DNA of 7,549 nt from JBHHYN01 sp046757565 (GCA_046757565.1 JBHHYN010000131.1:1-7549), one strand, 5' to 3'. Numbered from the stretch's first letter, positions 1 to 7,464 are shown. Program-made: numbers and translations. The notes: generated by a model from the sequence alone, not told the origin.

Positions 1-75
1 CCCGAATTGGAGTGCGATAAGTGATATGAATAACCATCACACAGAAACTCGGTCGCTTGCGGCCGAGTTGTTCAT
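1..75. repeat. Dispersed repeat with hairpin, copy 1
   Basis: This stretch aligns without gaps to 5334-5402 (offset 5327). Over positions 7-75, 54 of 69 bases match, and over the core 44-75, 29 of 32 match. The core holds a hairpin with arms AACTCGG (46-52) and CCGAGTT (63-69). In this copy the stem extends inward through a T-G and two G-C pairs to a CTTG loop, giving about 10 pairs. No T-run follows on either strand, so it is not a classical intrinsic terminator. I do not recognise the family. The rest of the leader, 76-234, shows no ORF and no promoter I would defend. Confidence 0.7.
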
Positions 76-234
76 ACCCGGGTTGATTAGAATCTGTCTC
101 AAATAAATGGTATGCATGGTTTGGGAAAAGTTGGAATTTTCTGGTCAATGACTTGGGTAATGTAATAGGATGGATTAAACGAACTTGCTGATTGCAGTGA
201 ATTCAAAAAATAACGATAAACCGGGGTATGGATC

Positions 235-2340
235 ATGTCTGAAGTTGTTCATTACGATCGGATTGAGAATGTTGGCCTGCTTACCGTCGATAACCCACCG
301 GTAAACGCCTTGTCCCATGCCGTCCGGCAGGGAATCCAGGATACGCTTGATCAGTTTATCGCTGATGATTCCGCCGCTGCGCTGTTACTGATTTGTGCCG
401 GCAGGACCTTTATTGCCGGTGCGGATATTACTGAATTTAACCAGCCTGTGAAGGAGCCGTGGTTGCCGGGATTGATCGACAAGATTGAACATTCGCCCAA
501 ACTGGTGGTGGCGGCCTTGCACGGTACGGCCCTCGGTGGCGGCTTTGAAACGGCCCTGGGTTGCCACTACCGCTGCGCCGTGGCGTCCGCCAGAGTGGGT
601 TTTCCGGAAGTGACACTCGGGTTGCTACCCGGTGCAGGCGGCACGCAACGGCTGCCGCGTATTACTGGGGTTGAAAAGGCGCTGGATATGATCCTCTCCG
701 GAAAACCTCTCCCGGCTACGGAAGCCAGAGAGTGTGGCATCATCGATGCGATTATCGAGGGTGATCTGCGTGAGGGGGCGCTTGCCTATGTGAAACAACT
801 GCTCGAAGAGAATGCCCCCTTGCGGCGGACGAGTGAACTGGAGATTGACCGCTCCGGTATCGATGCCGGTTTGTTTGCTCATCACCGGCAACAGATTGAA
901 AAACAGCAGCGTGGATTTTTTTCTCCGGGACGTATACTGAAATGTATCGAAGCGGCCTGCGAGCTGCCTTTTGACGAAGCCATGAAGCTTGAACGCGAAC
1001 TCTTCGATGAATGCAAGGCATCGAGTCAGTCCAGGGCACAACGTTATCTGTTTTTTGCAGAACGCAACGCCGCCAAGATCCCTGACATACCAGCACAGAC
1101 CCCGATCCGTGAGATTGACCGGGTCGCTGTCATCGGGGCCGGTACCATGGGGGGTGGCATCGCGATGAACTTCGCCAATGCCGGTATTCCGGTCACGCTC
1201 CTGGAAGTCCGGCAGGATGCGCTTGACCGGGGCCTTGGCATCATTCATAAGAATTATGCATCGGGCGTCAGCAAGGGCCGGATGTCGGAGGAACAACTCG
1301 AAGAGAGGATGGCGCTGATCCAGGGTGTACTGGATTATGAGGCGATTGCCGGCGCCGATCTGGTTATCGAGGCGGTATTTGAAAACATGGATATCAAGCA
1401 ACAGGTGTTCAGGAAACTCGATGAAGTATGCGTGCCGGATACCATCCTGGCGACCAATACCTCTACTCTGGATGTGAATAAAATCGCAGCCGTGACAAGC
1501 CGTTCACAGGATGTTATCGGCCTGCATTTCTTTGCCCCGGCGAATATCATGCCGTTGCTGGAGATCGTCCGGGGAGCAGAGTCGGGCAAGGAGGTGATTG
1601 CGACATCGATGGCCCTGGCCAAACGCATCAGAAAGATCGGCGTACTGGTAGGGGTCTGTTTCGGCTTCGTCGGTAATCGTATGTTCATGCCGTATATACG
1701 GGAAGCGCAACTGATGATGCTGGAGGGTGTGGCGCCGGAACGAGTCGATCAGGTGATGTATGACTGGGGGATGGCAATGGGACCGCACGCAGTCTTCGAC
1801 CTGTCCGGCACTGATGTGTTCTATAAGCTCAATCAGGAGTGGCAAGAGAGGCCGTCTGATCCCACCTATTGCCGCATGGGGACAATCCTGTATGAAATGG
1901 GCAGACTCGGTCAAAAGACAGGTGCCGGCATCTATAAATATGACGGCCGCAAACCCGTCCCCGATCCCGAGGTAATGGCTATTGCCCGCAAAGAGGCCGG
2001 CAAACTTGGCATAGAACAACGTGACATCCGTGATGAAGAGATTATCGAACGGCTTCTATACAGCATGATCAATGAAGCGGCAAAGATCCTCGAGGAGGGT
2101 ATCGCCCAGCGTCCCGGCGATATCGATGTTATCTACACGAACGGCTATGGCGTGCCGCGCTACCGGGGAGGTCCGATGTTTTATGCCGACACTGTCGGGA
2201 GCGAACAGATCTACGATGCGATTTGCCGCTACCGTGACCGCTATGGCACCCTGTACTGGACACCGGCCCCGTTACTGGAACGGCTTGCCAAAGCGGGTAA
2301 GACCTTTGCCGAATGGGATAAAGAGCCTGTTCGCGTCTAA
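235..2340 (+). CDS. Bifunctional enoyl-CoA hydratase / 3-hydroxyacyl-CoA dehydrogenase, MFE-1 type (fadJ/fadB-like)
   Basis: A cytoplasmic beta-oxidation enzyme expected to hydrate trans-2-enoyl-CoA to L-3-hydroxyacyl-CoA and oxidise that with NAD+ to 3-ketoacyl-CoA. The N-terminal crotonase domain (about 1-190) has the oxyanion segment FIAGADITEF (59-68) and both catalytic glutamates, E105 in GGGFETALG and E125 in GFPEVTLGLLPGAGGTQR. A linker leads to the NAD-binding domain (about 295-475) with GAGTMG (301-306). Dehydrogenase residues S410, H431, E443 and N481 are all present by comparison with human HADH. Two C-terminal 3HCDH domains follow, including LGQKTGAGIYKYDGR and YGVPRYRGGPMFYAD. 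The 701-aa length and HFFAPANIMPLLEIVRG motif fit the peroxisomal MFE-1 lineage better than E. coli FadB or FadJ. The chosen ATG has GGGG eight bases upstream, a weak ribosome site. No thiolase partner is adjacent; fadE follows on the same strand after 347 bp. It appears intact. Confidence 0.95.
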   Translation: MSEVVHYDRIENVGLLTVDNPPVNALSHAVRQGIQDTLDQFIADDSAAALLLICAGRTFIAGADITEFNQPVKEPWLPGLIDKIEHSPKLVVAALHGTALGGGFETALGCHYRCAVASARVGFPEVTLGLLPGAGGTQRLPRITGVEKALDMILSGKPLPATEARECGIIDAIIEGDLREGALAYVKQLLEENAPLRRTSELEIDRSGIDAGLFAHHRQQIEKQQRGFFSPGRILKCIEAACELPFDEAMKLERELFDECKASSQSRAQRYLFFAERNAAKIPDIPAQTPIREIDRVAVIGAGTMGGGIAMNFANAGIPVTLLEVRQDALDRGLGIIHKNYASGVSKGRMSEEQLEERMALIQGVLDYEAIAGADLVIEAVFENMDIKQQVFRKLDEVCVPDTILATNTSTLDVNKIAAVTSRSQDVIGLHFFAPANIMPLLEIVRGAESGKEVIATSMALAKRIRKIGVLVGVCFGFVGNRMFMPYIREAQLMMLEGVAPERVDQVMYDWGMAMGPHAVFDLSGTDVFYKLNQEWQERPSDPTYCRMGTILYEMGRLGQKTGAGIYKYDGRKPVPDPEVMAIARKEAGKLGIEQRDIRDEEIIERLLYSMINEAAKILEEGIAQRPGDIDVIYTNGYGVPRYRGGPMFYADTVGSEQIYDAICRYRDRYGTLYWTPAPLLERLAKAGKTFAEWDKEPVRV

Positions 2341-2403
2341 ATTTGTAGAGGAATGGTACTTACTTAAGCTTGTGAACTACAAATACCTTCTTTTCGTCCT
2401 TTT

Positions 2404-2481
2404 CGTCATCCCCACGAAGGGGGGATCCAGTGGACAAAGTACATTTTGTTTTACAGGTTTCCCGCAATCGCGGGAACGACG
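2404..2481. repeat. CGTCATTCCC-type palindromic repeat (MITE-like)
   Basis: Terminal inverted repeats bound this element: CGTCATCCCC (2404-2413) against the complement of GGGAACGACG (2472-2481), with two mismatches. Each end forms its own small hairpin: ATCCCC/GGGGAT (2408-2413 with 2421-2426) and the perfect TTCCCGC/GCGGGAA (2459-2465 with 2470-2476) around an AATC loop. Elements with CGTCATTCCCGCG-like ends are widespread between genes in proteobacteria; that assignment is from memory. It sits just after the hydratase/dehydrogenase stop. No T-run follows either hairpin, so intrinsic termination is doubtful. Confidence 0.65.
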
Positions 2482-2502
2482 GGCTCAAATAAGTGCCGTT
2501 CA

Positions 2503-2664
2503 ACTTGTAGATAGTGTCCATCCATAAACGTCAATATTTCTCTCGCAAAGGCGCAAAGACGCCAGGAAAACATTTTTGCATGGCTTTAATAACAATCACT
2601 TGTCACTTTGCGATCTTTGCGTCTTGGCGAGAATTATTCTTTCTGGATGAATACTAGATAAGTG
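2503..2664. repeat. Nested palindromic element upstream of fadE
   Basis: A roughly 160-bp imperfect palindrome with two levels. The inner arms are 2541-2559 (TCTCGCAAAGGCGCAAAGA) and the complement of 2614-2632; they match at 17 of 19 positions and carry the GCAAAG motif. The outer arms, 2508-2524 and 2644-2660, match at 13 of 17 positions, with TGGATG and ACTA blocks shared. The loop at about 2563-2606 is A/T-rich and has no ORF. TCTCGCAAAGNCGCAAAGACGC-like repeats recur in many bacterial genomes as I recall. The right edge ends about 12 bases before the fadE ribosome site, so a transcript entering from upstream would carry a long hairpin next to the fadE start. Confidence 0.6.
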
Positions 2665-2676
2665 ATGAAACAGCGA

Positions 2677-2681
2677 GAGGG
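2677..2681 (+). promoter_or_regulatory. Ribosome binding site of fadE
   Basis: GAGGG lies six bases before the ATG at 2688, within a longer purine-rich run (GAGAGGGAAGG). This is a strong Shine-Dalgarno sequence, much better than the one in front of the hydratase/dehydrogenase gene, and it fixes the fadE start. Confidence 0.75.
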
Positions 2682-2687
2682 AAGGTC

Positions 2688-5207
2688 ATGAGCGGTCTAA
2701 CCGTTGTCCTGATCTACATCGTTGCCGCAATCGCACTTGCCTATCGACGGGCAAGTCTGAAGACGGCGGCGATTGCCAATGGCATTTTGCTGCTTGTCTA
2801 TCTTTTGTTCGGGAGCGGTTCCGGGATCTGGACGTTCCTGTTGCTCATAAGTGCCGCGTGCCTGGGAGTGTTGAGTGCCGCTGTTTTTCGTCAAACCCGG
2901 ATCAGCAGGCCGCTGTTTGAATGGTACCGGCGTATTGTCCCCGCCCTTTCAGAGACCGAGCGGGAAGCGCTTGATGCCGGTACCGTGTGGTGGGAAGGAG
3001 AATTATTTTCGGGCAAGCCGGACTGGAACAAACTGCTCTCCAGCGGCCGGCCCCGGCTGAGCGACCGGGAGCAGGCGTTTATTGACGGACCTCTTGAAGA
3101 GCTGTGCCGGATGGTGGATAGCTGGCGGATCAATTATGAGTGGGCGGATATGCCCGCCGAGGTAGTCGCGTTCATCAAGAAGAATAAATTTCTCGGGCTG
3201 ATCATCCCCAGGCAATACGGAGGCCTGGAACTCTCTGCCGTCGCCCAGACCGAGGTGTTGACCAAACTGTTCGGGGTAAGCAGTGTTGTGGCCAATTTCA
3301 TCAGCGTCCCGAATTCATTGGGACCGGCTGAATTGCTGTTGAAATATGGCACCGAACAGCAGAAACAGTATTACCTGCCCCGCCTCGCAAACGGCGGGGA
3401 GATCCCCTGTTTCGCATTGACTGCTCCTCTGGCGGGCTCGGATGCAGCCGCCATACCCGACACGGGCGTCGTCTGTAAGGATAAATGGCAGGGCAAAATG
3501 ATCACCGGGATGCGGCTTGACTTTGACAAACGTTATATCACCCTGGCACCGGTCGCTACCCTGATTGGTCTTGCATTCAAACTGAAGGACCCGGGCCATC
3601 TGCTTGGTGATGTCGAGGAGTATGGCATCACCTGTGCCCTCATCCCGGCAGATACGCCGGGTGTTGAGATCGGGCATCGCCATCTGCCCATGGGCGATCC
3701 CTTTTTGAACGGACCGGTGCGGGGCAGGGATATATTTGTGCCGCTCGATAACATTATCGGTGGCATAGACATGGCCGGCAAGGGGTGGCGCATGCTGGTG
3801 AACTGCCTGTCAGCGGGGCGCTCCATTTCCTTGCCCTCTATTTCAAACTGCATGGCGAAACGCGCCCTGGCCGGCAGCAGCGCCTATGCGCGCATTCGCC
3901 GCCAGTTTAATCTGCCGATTGCCCGGTTTGAAGGGATCCAGAAACCAATTGCCCGTATAGCAGGCCTTGCCTACATTATCAATGCGGCGCGATTGCATAC
4001 TGCCCAGGCGATCGATATGGGTTCAAAACCGGCCGTTCCTTCGGCCATTCTGAAATATCACTGTACCGAAATGGGCCGCCAAATCGGAATGGATGCCATG
4101 GACATACATGGTGGCAAGGCCATCATGAAGGGACCGAGGAATTACCTCTCCTATGCCTATGAAGCGATGCCCGTGGCGATCACGGTCGAGGGAGCGAATA
4201 TCCTGACTCGCAACCTGATGATATTCGGCCAGGGGGCAACCCGATGCCATCCCTATGTCCTGCGGGAGATGGCCATGGCGCAAAAAGAAGTGACGGCAGC
4301 ATCGGTGGCGGAATTCGACCGGCTCCTGTTTGCGCATATCGGTTTTGCCTATAGCAATGCGGCCCACGCCTTCGTGCATGCCTTGAGCGGATCCCTGTTC
4401 TCCGGTGTCTTGATAGATTCTCCTCTGAAACGTTATTACCAGCATATAAACAGACTGAGTGCGGCCTTTGCGCTTGTCTCCGACGCCGCCATGATAACCA
4501 TGCAGTCCGCGCTGAAACGCCGGGAGATGATCTCCGCCCGGTTGGGCGATCTGTTGAGCATGTTGTACCTCAGCAGCCTGGTGTTGAAACACCATGAAGA
4601 TGAAGGCTGTCCCCAGGAGGAGCAACCGCTGGTTGAGTGGGCCTGTCAATACCTGCTCAATCGTTATCAGGGGGCAATGCACGAAATCCTGCAGAATTTC
4701 CCTAATCGCCTTGTCGCAATGAAATTGCGATTGACTGTGTTTCCCCTGGGTCGATGGTTTAATAAACCTGCGGACAGTCTGGAGACACAAATCGCTGACC
4801 TGGTCACCCGCAACAGCGAGACGCGCAAACGTCTAATCAGTGGAATCTATATCACCCCGTCACAGACCAATCCCCTGGGGATGTTAAATGAGGTGTTTAT
4901 GCAGGCGGATGAAGTCGAGCCATTGCAGAAGAAAATACGTGATGCCGTCAAGGCCGGCAAGCTGGAGGATCTGCCTGGCACGAAACTTATCGATGTCGCT
5001 GAACACGCCGAAGTCCTGAACGGGGACGAGGCCGCGCAATTACGCGACTACGACAAACGGGTTATGGAAATCATCCATGTTGATGAATTTCCCTACCATA
5101 GCTTTGCCAGGCAATCATTGCAGAAAAAGACCACGGTCAGAAGACAGAAAACCAAAAGAAAGGCAAAAAGAAAAACGGCAAAAAAGCCGACCACAAAAAC
5201 AGATTAG
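2688..5207 (+). CDS. fadE: FadE-type acyl-CoA dehydrogenase
   Basis: A flavin-dependent acyl-CoA dehydrogenase catalysing the first step of fatty-acid beta-oxidation, acyl-CoA to trans-2-enoyl-CoA, and passing electrons towards the respiratory chain. The first 70 residues hold two to three hydrophobic segments (about 4-18, 27-41, 47-67), as in E. coli FadE, implying attachment to the inner membrane. Family blocks follow: DAGTVWWEGELFSGKPDW (97-114), IPCFALTAPLAGSDAAAIPDTG (239-260), MRLDFDKRYITLAPVATLIGLAFKL (275-299), AGKGWRML (363-370) and ITVEGANILTR (498-508), whose E501 aligns with the catalytic base of the superfamily. The FadE-specific C-terminal part is present (KRYYQHINRLSA, YITPSQTNPLG). 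At 839 aa it is about 25 longer than the 814-aa E. coli protein, mostly because of a Lys/Arg/Thr-rich tail from residue 813. It belongs functionally with the upstream hydratase/dehydrogenase, though the palindrome-filled gap leaves co-transcription open. Confidence 0.96.
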   Translation: MSGLTVVLIYIVAAIALAYRRASLKTAAIANGILLLVYLLFGSGSGIWTFLLLISAACLGVLSAAVFRQTRISRPLFEWYRRIVPALSETEREALDAGTVWWEGELFSGKPDWNKLLSSGRPRLSDREQAFIDGPLEELCRMVDSWRINYEWADMPAEVVAFIKKNKFLGLIIPRQYGGLELSAVAQTEVLTKLFGVSSVVANFISVPNSLGPAELLLKYGTEQQKQYYLPRLANGGEIPCFALTAPLAGSDAAAIPDTGVVCKDKWQGKMITGMRLDFDKRYITLAPVATLIGLAFKLKDPGHLLGDVEEYGITCALIPADTPGVEIGHRHLPMGDPFLNGPVRGRDIFVPLDNIIGGIDMAGKGWRMLVNCLSAGRSISLPSISNCMAKRALAGSSAYARIRRQFNLPIARFEGIQKPIARIAGLAYIINAARLHTAQAIDMGSKPAVPSAILKYHCTEMGRQIGMDAMDIHGGKAIMKGPRNYLSYAYEAMPVAITVEGANILTRNLMIFGQGATRCHPYVLREMAMAQKEVTAASVAEFDRLLFAHIGFAYSNAAHAFVHALSGSLFSGVLIDSPLKRYYQHINRLSAAFALVSDAAMITMQSALKRREMISARLGDLLSMLYLSSLVLKHHEDEGCPQEEQPLVEWACQYLLNRYQGAMHEILQNFPNRLVAMKLRLTVFPLGRWFNKPADSLETQIADLVTRNSETRKRLISGIYITPSQTNPLGMLNEVFMQADEVEPLQKKIRDAVKAGKLEDLPGTKLIDVAEHAEVLNGDEAAQLRDYDKRVMEIIHVDEFPYHSFARQSLQKKTTVRRQKTKRKAKRKTAKKPTTKTD

Positions 5208-5259
5208 GAATCGCTTGTGCCGGTATTGACGGCTTGTTTCATTTAAATATTTGATTAAC

Positions 5260-5283
5260 CACAGAGGCACAGAGGTCACAAAG
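5260..5283. repeat. CACAGAGG tandem motif
   Basis: Two perfect 8-bp units CACAGAGG (5260-5267, 5268-5275) are followed by a degenerate third, TCACAAAG (5276-5283). Short ACCACAGAGGCACAGAGG-like sequences recur between genes in many unrelated bacteria as I recall, with no agreed function. The motif lies in the convergent gap 53 bp after the fadE stop. I found no inverted partner nearby. Confidence 0.5.
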
Positions 5284-5333
5284 ATAATAAAAGTTAAACA
5301 AACTAACGAAAATCTCGGGGGCTTGCCCAAGAG

Positions 5334-5402
5334 TTGGATAGCGATAATAGATATGCCTGCGCATTATACTGAAACTCGGTCACTTGCAGCCGAGTTGTTA
5401 AT
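5334..5402. repeat. Dispersed repeat with hairpin, copy 2; possible terminator
   Basis: The second copy of the repeat at the window start, in the same orientation. The outer hairpin arms AACTCGG (5373-5379) and CCGAGTT (5390-5396) are unchanged. The inner two G-C pairs of copy 1 are lost through G-to-A changes at 5382 and 5388, leaving a 7-bp stem plus a T-G pair. The hairpin lies 23 bases beyond the stop of the minus-strand permease, between two convergent genes. That position suits a terminator or transcript-end structure, but the following bases on the minus strand (TTTCAGT) are a poor U-tract. Confidence 0.65.
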
Positions 5403-5419
5403 CCTGTTGAAAGCGCCTG

Positions 5420-6733
5420 TCAAGGTGTCTTTCTTGTAAATATCCGGTAAACCGCAGCCCCGGACAGGATCGTCAGGACCGCTGCCAGGACCTCCCAGGG
5501 ATTCCTGATTGCGGCAATCCCGATAAACAGCAAGGTAAAACCAACAAAAAGCAGGGGTGCCCAGGGGTACCCTGTGAACCCCTTTATCTCAACCGCTCTC
5601 CTTTTTGTAATAACAAACAGACTGGCAACAGTCGCCGCGGCGCTTAACGACAGTGTAATGCCGAGATAAGAGAGCAATTCGCGTAAACCGGTAATCCAGA
5701 CAACAACAATAGCCAGGCTTGCCTGCACGGCAATGGCCACGCCGGGCGCCGCACGGGTATAGCGCAACGCCTTTGGCATCAGGCCGTCTTCCGCCATGCG
5801 CGCGTAGACACGGGGACCGGCCATGATCATCGCCGAGACGGATGTGAATAGAGCAATAGCGATGATTATGCGTATCACCCCGGCGAGTACTTCCCCGCCG
5901 ATAGCCCGTGCGGCAATGGCCGCGACGTCATTTTTGAAAATAATGGCTTGCGGTGAAGGCGCCAGGACAAAGATTGTATTCAAAAGCAGATAAACAAGTA
6001 TGACGATCAGCGTCGCGGTGACCATGGCCCTCGGGACCTGAGCGCGGGCGTCCCGGGCCTCACTGGCAACATAAATTGCCGCGTTAAAACCTGAATAACT
6101 GAACGAAACCCACATGAGCGTTACGGCAAATGCCGGTAAAGAGAAGGGCGCTACGGCCGGTTCGTGCCGGTAAAAAAAATCGATGCCGGCCCAGGGATGA
6201 TGAAACAGGCTGTAAAGGGCGAAGGCAATGAAGCAAACAAGTAGAAACAGTTTCAACGCCACAGCAAAATTCTGCAAGACCGTGCCATGCTTGACCTGAA
6301 AACCATGAAACAGGGCGGCGCTGATTATGACCGCTGATGCCACAACATTATTTAACGGGCCACCACCTGAAGATTGCGGCAGGGTATAGGCTTCAAAGGT
6401 CGTGGCGGCAAAGGCTATGGCGCCGGTAAAGCCGGCAAGCAGGGAGATCCATCCCGCCACAAAGCCGGCCATGGGATGTATATTACGGGACAAAAACAGA
6501 TATTCTCCACCGGACACGGGTAACTGTCTGGCGAGCATGCCGTAACTCAATGCACCACAAAATGCCAGTCCACCCCCTGTCAACCAAGCCGCGAGTACTC
6601 TCTGGGGCGTACCCAGATCACCCAGAGCAAACCCTGAGGTGGTAAAAACACCCGCCCCGATCATATTGGCAATGACCAGGCTGACAAGGGTTGTTGGATT
6701 CAAGTTGTGCCTGGATACTGATCCCCGCCTCAT
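5420..6733 (-). CDS. APC-superfamily amino acid permease
   Basis: An inner-membrane transporter of the amino acid-polyamine-organocation superfamily, 437 aa with about 12 predicted helices (roughly 14-36, 45-67, 86-115, 128-147, 152-176, 198-222, 236-258, 281-305, 331-347, 351-375, 387-408, 412-432). Helix 1 has the unwound glycine motif NMIGAGVFTTSGF (23-35) that binds the substrate amino/carboxyl groups in this fold. The helix 6 segment SFSYSGFNAAIYVASEARD (210-228) and the loop GPRVYARMAEDGLMP (306-320) are also typical. The substrate cannot be told from sequence; an amino acid is likely by family, and proton coupling is an inference. The ATG overlaps the stop of the upstream methyltransferase gene in an ATGA (6730-6733), and no Shine-Dalgarno sequence is visible, so translation probably depends on coupling. 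Length and ends look complete. Confidence 0.9.
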   Translation of the reverse strand: MRRGSVSRHNLNPTTLVSLVIANMIGAGVFTTSGFALGDLGTPQRVLAAWLTGGGLAFCGALSYGMLARQLPVSGGEYLFLSRNIHPMAGFVAGWISLLAGFTGAIAFAATTFEAYTLPQSSGGGPLNNVVASAVIISAALFHGFQVKHGTVLQNFAVALKLFLLVCFIAFALYSLFHHPWAGIDFFYRHEPAVAPFSLPAFAVTLMWVSFSYSGFNAAIYVASEARDARAQVPRAMVTATLIVILVYLLLNTIFVLAPSPQAIIFKNDVAAIAARAIGGEVLAGVIRIIIAIALFTSVSAMIMAGPRVYARMAEDGLMPKALRYTRAAPGVAIAVQASLAIVVVWITGLRELLSYLGITLSLSAAATVASLFVITKRRAVEIKGFTGYPWAPLLFVGFTLLFIGIAAIRNPWEVLAAVLTILSGAAVYRIFTRKTP

Positions 6734-7458
6734 TGCTTTGTAAAACGGCGCACAAACGTATCTTTCAGGCCCGGAATGTTAATCTCCTCTACTAAACCGA
6801 ACCCACCTGCTTCAATTTCTGCAGTAAACTGTTGTTTCGTCCCGCGGATGTGATGTATCAACCATTCTCTCGAGACACCGGGTCTTTTGTCGTATTCAAC
6901 AATGAATAATTGCCCGCCCGGCCGCAGCGCAGAATATATGGAGGCCAGCATCTCCTGGTAATAGACAAAGTGGTGATAGGCATCGCTGATGTACACCACA
7001 TCGACGGAATGGGCAGGAAGCTCGATGGAGTGTTCCCTACTCAATACGGTTTTAATATTGACGAATCCACGCTGTTTCGCTTTTTTTGCAATATGGTCAA
7101 TGAACTCAGGCACAATATCCACGGCATAGACGGTACCCTCTGCCCCGACCGCATGAGCAAGCAAGGGTTCGAACAATCCTGTGCCGGCGCCAACGTCAGC
7201 GACATCCTGCCCCGGCTCCAGACCGATGGCCTGAACCAGTTCATGCCGGAAGTCGTAAACTTCCCTGCCTTCCCTTTCAAAACGCTTGACCCAGACATCG
7301 ACATCAGGCTTCTTGTAGTTATCGTTAATATGCCGGTATTGCTCCGTGCTGTCTGCTCCGGTCTCTGCAAGGGTTTGGCCTGGAAAGATAAACAGAAATG
7401 CAATGAAGGGTTTCACAACGAATTGCATGAAGCCTTGTCTGGAAGTGATGGAAGTCAT
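6730..7458 (-). CDS. Class I SAM-dependent methyltransferase with N-terminal signal sequence
   Basis: A Rossmann-fold methyltransferase of 242 aa. Motif I, VADVGAGTGL (86-95), binds S-adenosylmethionine, and the acidic residue after strand 2 is D114 in VYAVDIVPEF. SVDVVYISDAYHHF (151-164) and LRPGGQLFIVEY (178-189) are the later core motifs. The N-terminus looks like a Sec signal peptide: charged residues, a hydrophobic stretch about 17-30 (KPFIAFLFIFPGQTLA), and a possible cleavage after TLA-31; there is no lipobox cysteine. I chose the ATG at 7458 because GGAG lies six bases upstream. An in-frame ATG at 7485 would add nine residues but has no ribosome site and sits close to a possible -10 box. 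The acceptor substrate is unknown. It is the first gene of a pair with the permease, joined by a 4-bp overlap. An N-terminal membrane anchor rather than a cleaved signal is the main alternative. Confidence 0.85.
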   Translation of the reverse strand: MTSITSRQGFMQFVVKPFIAFLFIFPGQTLAETGADSTEQYRHINDNYKKPDVDVWVKRFEREGREVYDFRHELVQAIGLEPGQDVADVGAGTGLFEPLLAHAVGAEGTVYAVDIVPEFIDHIAKKAKQRGFVNIKTVLSREHSIELPAHSVDVVYISDAYHHFVYYQEMLASIYSALRPGGQLFIVEYDKRPGVSREWLIHHIRGTKQQFTAEIEAGGFGLVEEINIPGLKDTFVRRFTKQ

Positions 7459-7464
7459 GATTTT

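Noticed and set aside
138..157. CTGGTC followed by GAC, resembling half-sites of a FadR operator upstream of the first fad gene
   Set aside because: The half-sites are separated by three bases instead of one and the right half is degraded; one imperfect match does not support a FadR site.
625..1401. Long open frame (258 codons) on the minus strand inside the hydratase/dehydrogenase gene
   Set aside because: It lies wholly antisense to a gene with intact catalytic motifs, has no recognisable domain, and is explained by codon bias of the real gene.
2459..2476. Perfect 7-bp hairpin after the hydratase/dehydrogenase gene as an intrinsic terminator
   Set aside because: It is followed by CGACGGG rather than a T-run and is better explained as one end of a palindromic repeat.
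2072..2527. Plus-strand frame running from the end of the hydratase/dehydrogenase gene into the gap
   Set aside because: Most of it overlaps the conserved C-terminal domain in another frame and its tail runs through a palindromic repeat.
4023..4790. Open frame of 255 codons on the minus strand inside fadE
   Set aside because: It is antisense to conserved FadE sequence and its translation resembles no family I recognise.
5219..5250. GCCG/CGGC hairpin followed by a T-rich stretch just after fadE, as a possible intrinsic terminator
   Set aside because: The stem has only four pairs and the T-rich stretch is interrupted, so it is too weak to call.
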